The translations under genes were made by a program, and so were the position numbers. Positions 62,634-64,000 of a DNA stretch of 64,000 nucleotides are shown here, piece by piece. Source of the DNA: Pelobates cultripes (lineage: Eukaryota > Chordata > Amphibia > Anura > Pelobatidae); NCBI GenBank assembly GCA_933207985.1, contig OW240912.1:250406206-250470205 (forward strand). Reading direction: 5' to 3'. A model generated the notes under the pieces. It was not told the origin of the DNA. It worked only from the letters and a program-made list of their open reading frames with translations, and did not search any database. Position 1 is the stretch's first letter. Each line of letters begins with the position of its first letter.

Positions 62634-63319
62634 TCACGTTGTGCCACCTGCAGGGTTTGTAAGCCGGGACACTCTGGGTACGAACTCTCGTACTGTAGTT
62701 GGATACAGCCGGGTCAGGGTGGTCGTAGATGCCGCTTGCTGTGTTGTTAGGCCCAGCTGGGCTAGGTGAGAGTCCAGTTCCTGTGTGCTTCTTGCCCGGT
62801 ATGCCGTCCCTTGGAAGGTGAACGTAGCTAGCCTCGGTGTGCCCCAGCGGTATAGGATATCATGGGATCTGAGATGTTGCAGGCTCGGTGTTAGTGTTTT
62901 GCGCCGCCAGCTGAGTGTGCTCATATTCAAATCCGGGAACAGCTTTAACTGAGAGTCCTCAAATGTTAGGGGGGTTTCCCCCCTGCACACCGCTAGGACT
63001 GCGGTCTTGTCTTGGAGGGTTTGGAAGTTCACAATGAGATCAGCTGAGGCGTTTGTGGGTGCGTTTGCCGGCTTGGGCAGGCGGAACAGTCCGTCTATTA
63101 TCACCTGTTTGGCTTGTTTGGGTTGCAGCAGCATTGCCATGAGGCAGCGTACGTAGTGTGGGAGGTCGGCCAGCCCAATGGCATTGGGTACCCGTCTGAG
63201 TTTTAAGTTATTTCTCCGCCTATGGTCTTCCAGAGCCTCCACTTTATCCGCTGTATCAAGTTGTCGTTTGTGGAGGTCTGATAGTCTCTGTTCCAGAGCA
63301 GTTAGTCGACCATCCTGGG
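62634..63319 (-). pseudogene. L1-type ORF1 protein fragment (coiled coil, RRM, C-terminal domain)
   Basis: Minus strand: LTALEQRLSDLHKRQLDTAD is the end of the coiled coil; HRRRNNLKLRRVPNAIGLAD begins the RRM-like domain; DLIVNFQTLQDKTAVLAVCR continues it; LKLFPDLNMSTLSWRRKTLT, LRSHDILYRWGTPRLATFTF is the C-terminal domain. In L1 elements this protein forms trimers that bind the element's RNA. The frame is open for about 228 codons, up to the hAT-like insertion at 63320 that removes the front. Sequence at 62370-62633 beyond the stop is probably the inter-ORF or truncated remainder. Confidence 0.9.
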
Positions 63320-64000
63320 CAGGGCCGCCATCAGGGCATGACAACCGTGACAATTGTCACGGGCCCGGCGGCCCTGGGGGGCCCGGCCGCCCGGGCCCCA
63401 CGTGGATTAGCGGAACTGCCGCCGGTGCATCTGCACCGGGGCCCACACGCTGATGGGGCCCATCAGGTGGCCCCAATCATTTAGGGCCACCCAATGGGCC
63501 CTATTATCTTCAGGGGCCCGTTTAGCGCTGTAATAGCGCGACCGGGCCCCTTTAAAAAAAAAAAATGCAACCGGAAGCAAGTGCTGCTGGGAGGAAGTGA
63601 CGTCCGGTCACTTCCTCCCACTTTACTCCGCGCGGGAAGGAGGACGCAGCATGAGGAGAGGCAGCCGATGCCCATCATCCCCAGCCACCCTCCTGCGACG
63701 AAATGGTAAGGAAGAGAGGAGGGTGGCTGGGGATGAAGTGTATGTGTGTATGCCAGTGTCTGTGTGTGTGTATGCTGGTGTATGAATGCCAGTGTATGTG
63801 TGTGTATGCCAGTGTCTGAATGCCAGTGTATGTGTGTCTGAATGCCAGTGTCTGAATGCCAGTGTATGTGTGTGTGTATGCTGGTGTATGAATGCCAGTG
63901 TATGCCAGTGTCTGAATGCCAGTGTGTGTATGCCAGTGTATGTGTGTGTGTATGCTGGTGTCTGAATGCCAGTGTCTGAATGCCAGTGTATGTGTATGTA
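63320..64000. mobile_element. hAT-like element, left part, continuing beyond the window
   Basis: Begins CAGGGCCGCCATCAGGGC, a typical hAT-type terminus, exactly where the L1 ORF1 frame breaks. It continues with a G/C-rich palindromic part (GTGACAATTGTCAC at about 63348; GGGCCCGGCGGCCC) and a minisatellite. The 8-base target duplication would start with the preceding ATCCTGGG, but the partner lies outside. Confidence 0.65.
63738..64000. repeat. Minisatellite, units on TGAATGCCAGTGTATGTGTG
   Basis: Units alternate GAATGCCAGTGTCT, GAATGCCAGTGTATGTGTGT and GTATGCTGGTGT. Runs to the window end, inside the hAT-like element. Confidence 0.9.

Larger units (their letters stand above)
35023..64000 (+). 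other. ARHGAP6: ARHGAP6 intron 1 (continues beyond the window)
   Basis: From the donor at 35023 to the window end no ARHGAP6 exon could be recognised; the next protein block in the family starts GDFTWNSMSGR. Intron 1 is very long in mammals, and this agrees with a length of at least 29 kb here. In mammals the amelogenin gene lies inside this intron in the opposite direction; no Pro/Gln/His-rich amelogenin exon was seen on the minus strand. Stretches without named repeats (35.0-36.4, 46.4-47.7, 47.9-49.8, 50.0-51.0 and 60.05-61.6 kb) are AT-rich and hold no recognised feature. Confidence 0.8.

Overview
This is a vertebrate nuclear window, most likely from a frog. The two genes it contains are recognised from their proteins. 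The repeats are of amphibian type: TTAA-flanked T2/Kolobok-like foldback MITEs, Tc1-like, L1/Tx1-like, Penelope-like and Ty3/Gypsy elements, and many GT-rich minisatellites. The species cannot be fixed from the sequence alone. Coding sequence of host genes makes up only about 0.8 kb; nearly everything else is intron or intergenic repeat.

Host genes. The left edge holds the first three coding exons of MSL3 on the minus strand (exon 1 5030-5128, exon 2 2386-2468, exon 3 531-626); the remainder lies left of the window. Together they encode the N-terminal chromo-barrel domain of this H4K16-acetylation (MSL) complex subunit. About 29 kb away on the plus strand lies the first coding exon of ARHGAP6 (34486-35022), a RhoA-directed GTPase-activating protein. 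It ends in a consensus splice donor, and everything from 35023 to the window end reads as its first intron. The two genes are head to head, as they are at human Xp22.2. No second ARHGAP6 exon and no amelogenin (nested in this intron in mammals) was recognised.

Repeat layout. 1-5 kb: a palindromic repeat, MSL3 introns, a deleted Tc1 copy and a T2 MITE. 5-34 kb, the intergenic spacer: a second Tc1 scrap, LINE relics, an L1-like relic interrupted by a second non-LTR insertion, T2 MITEs, an LTR-like element, a Tigger-like MITE, then a 4.3-kb L1-like insertion that itself contains a 3.0-kb Penelope-like insertion (both with target-site duplications), an L1/Tx1 ORF2 pseudogene and a T2-in-T2 nest. 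35-64 kb, ARHGAP6 intron 1: two more copies of the LTR-like family, a mariner-like MITE with a long internal palindrome, a jockey-type LINE, a Ty3/Gypsy element with matching 5-bp target duplications, an L1 ORF1 fragment and the start of a hAT-like element.

The observations most worth following are the conserved MSL3/ARHGAP6 arrangement, a short upstream ORF whose stop overlaps the MSL3 start codon, a hairpin with several compensatory base-pair changes among three copies of the LTR-like family, and the doubly dated nested insertions. I found no clearly new gene system. All open reading frames other than those listed look like repeat-derived or chance frames.
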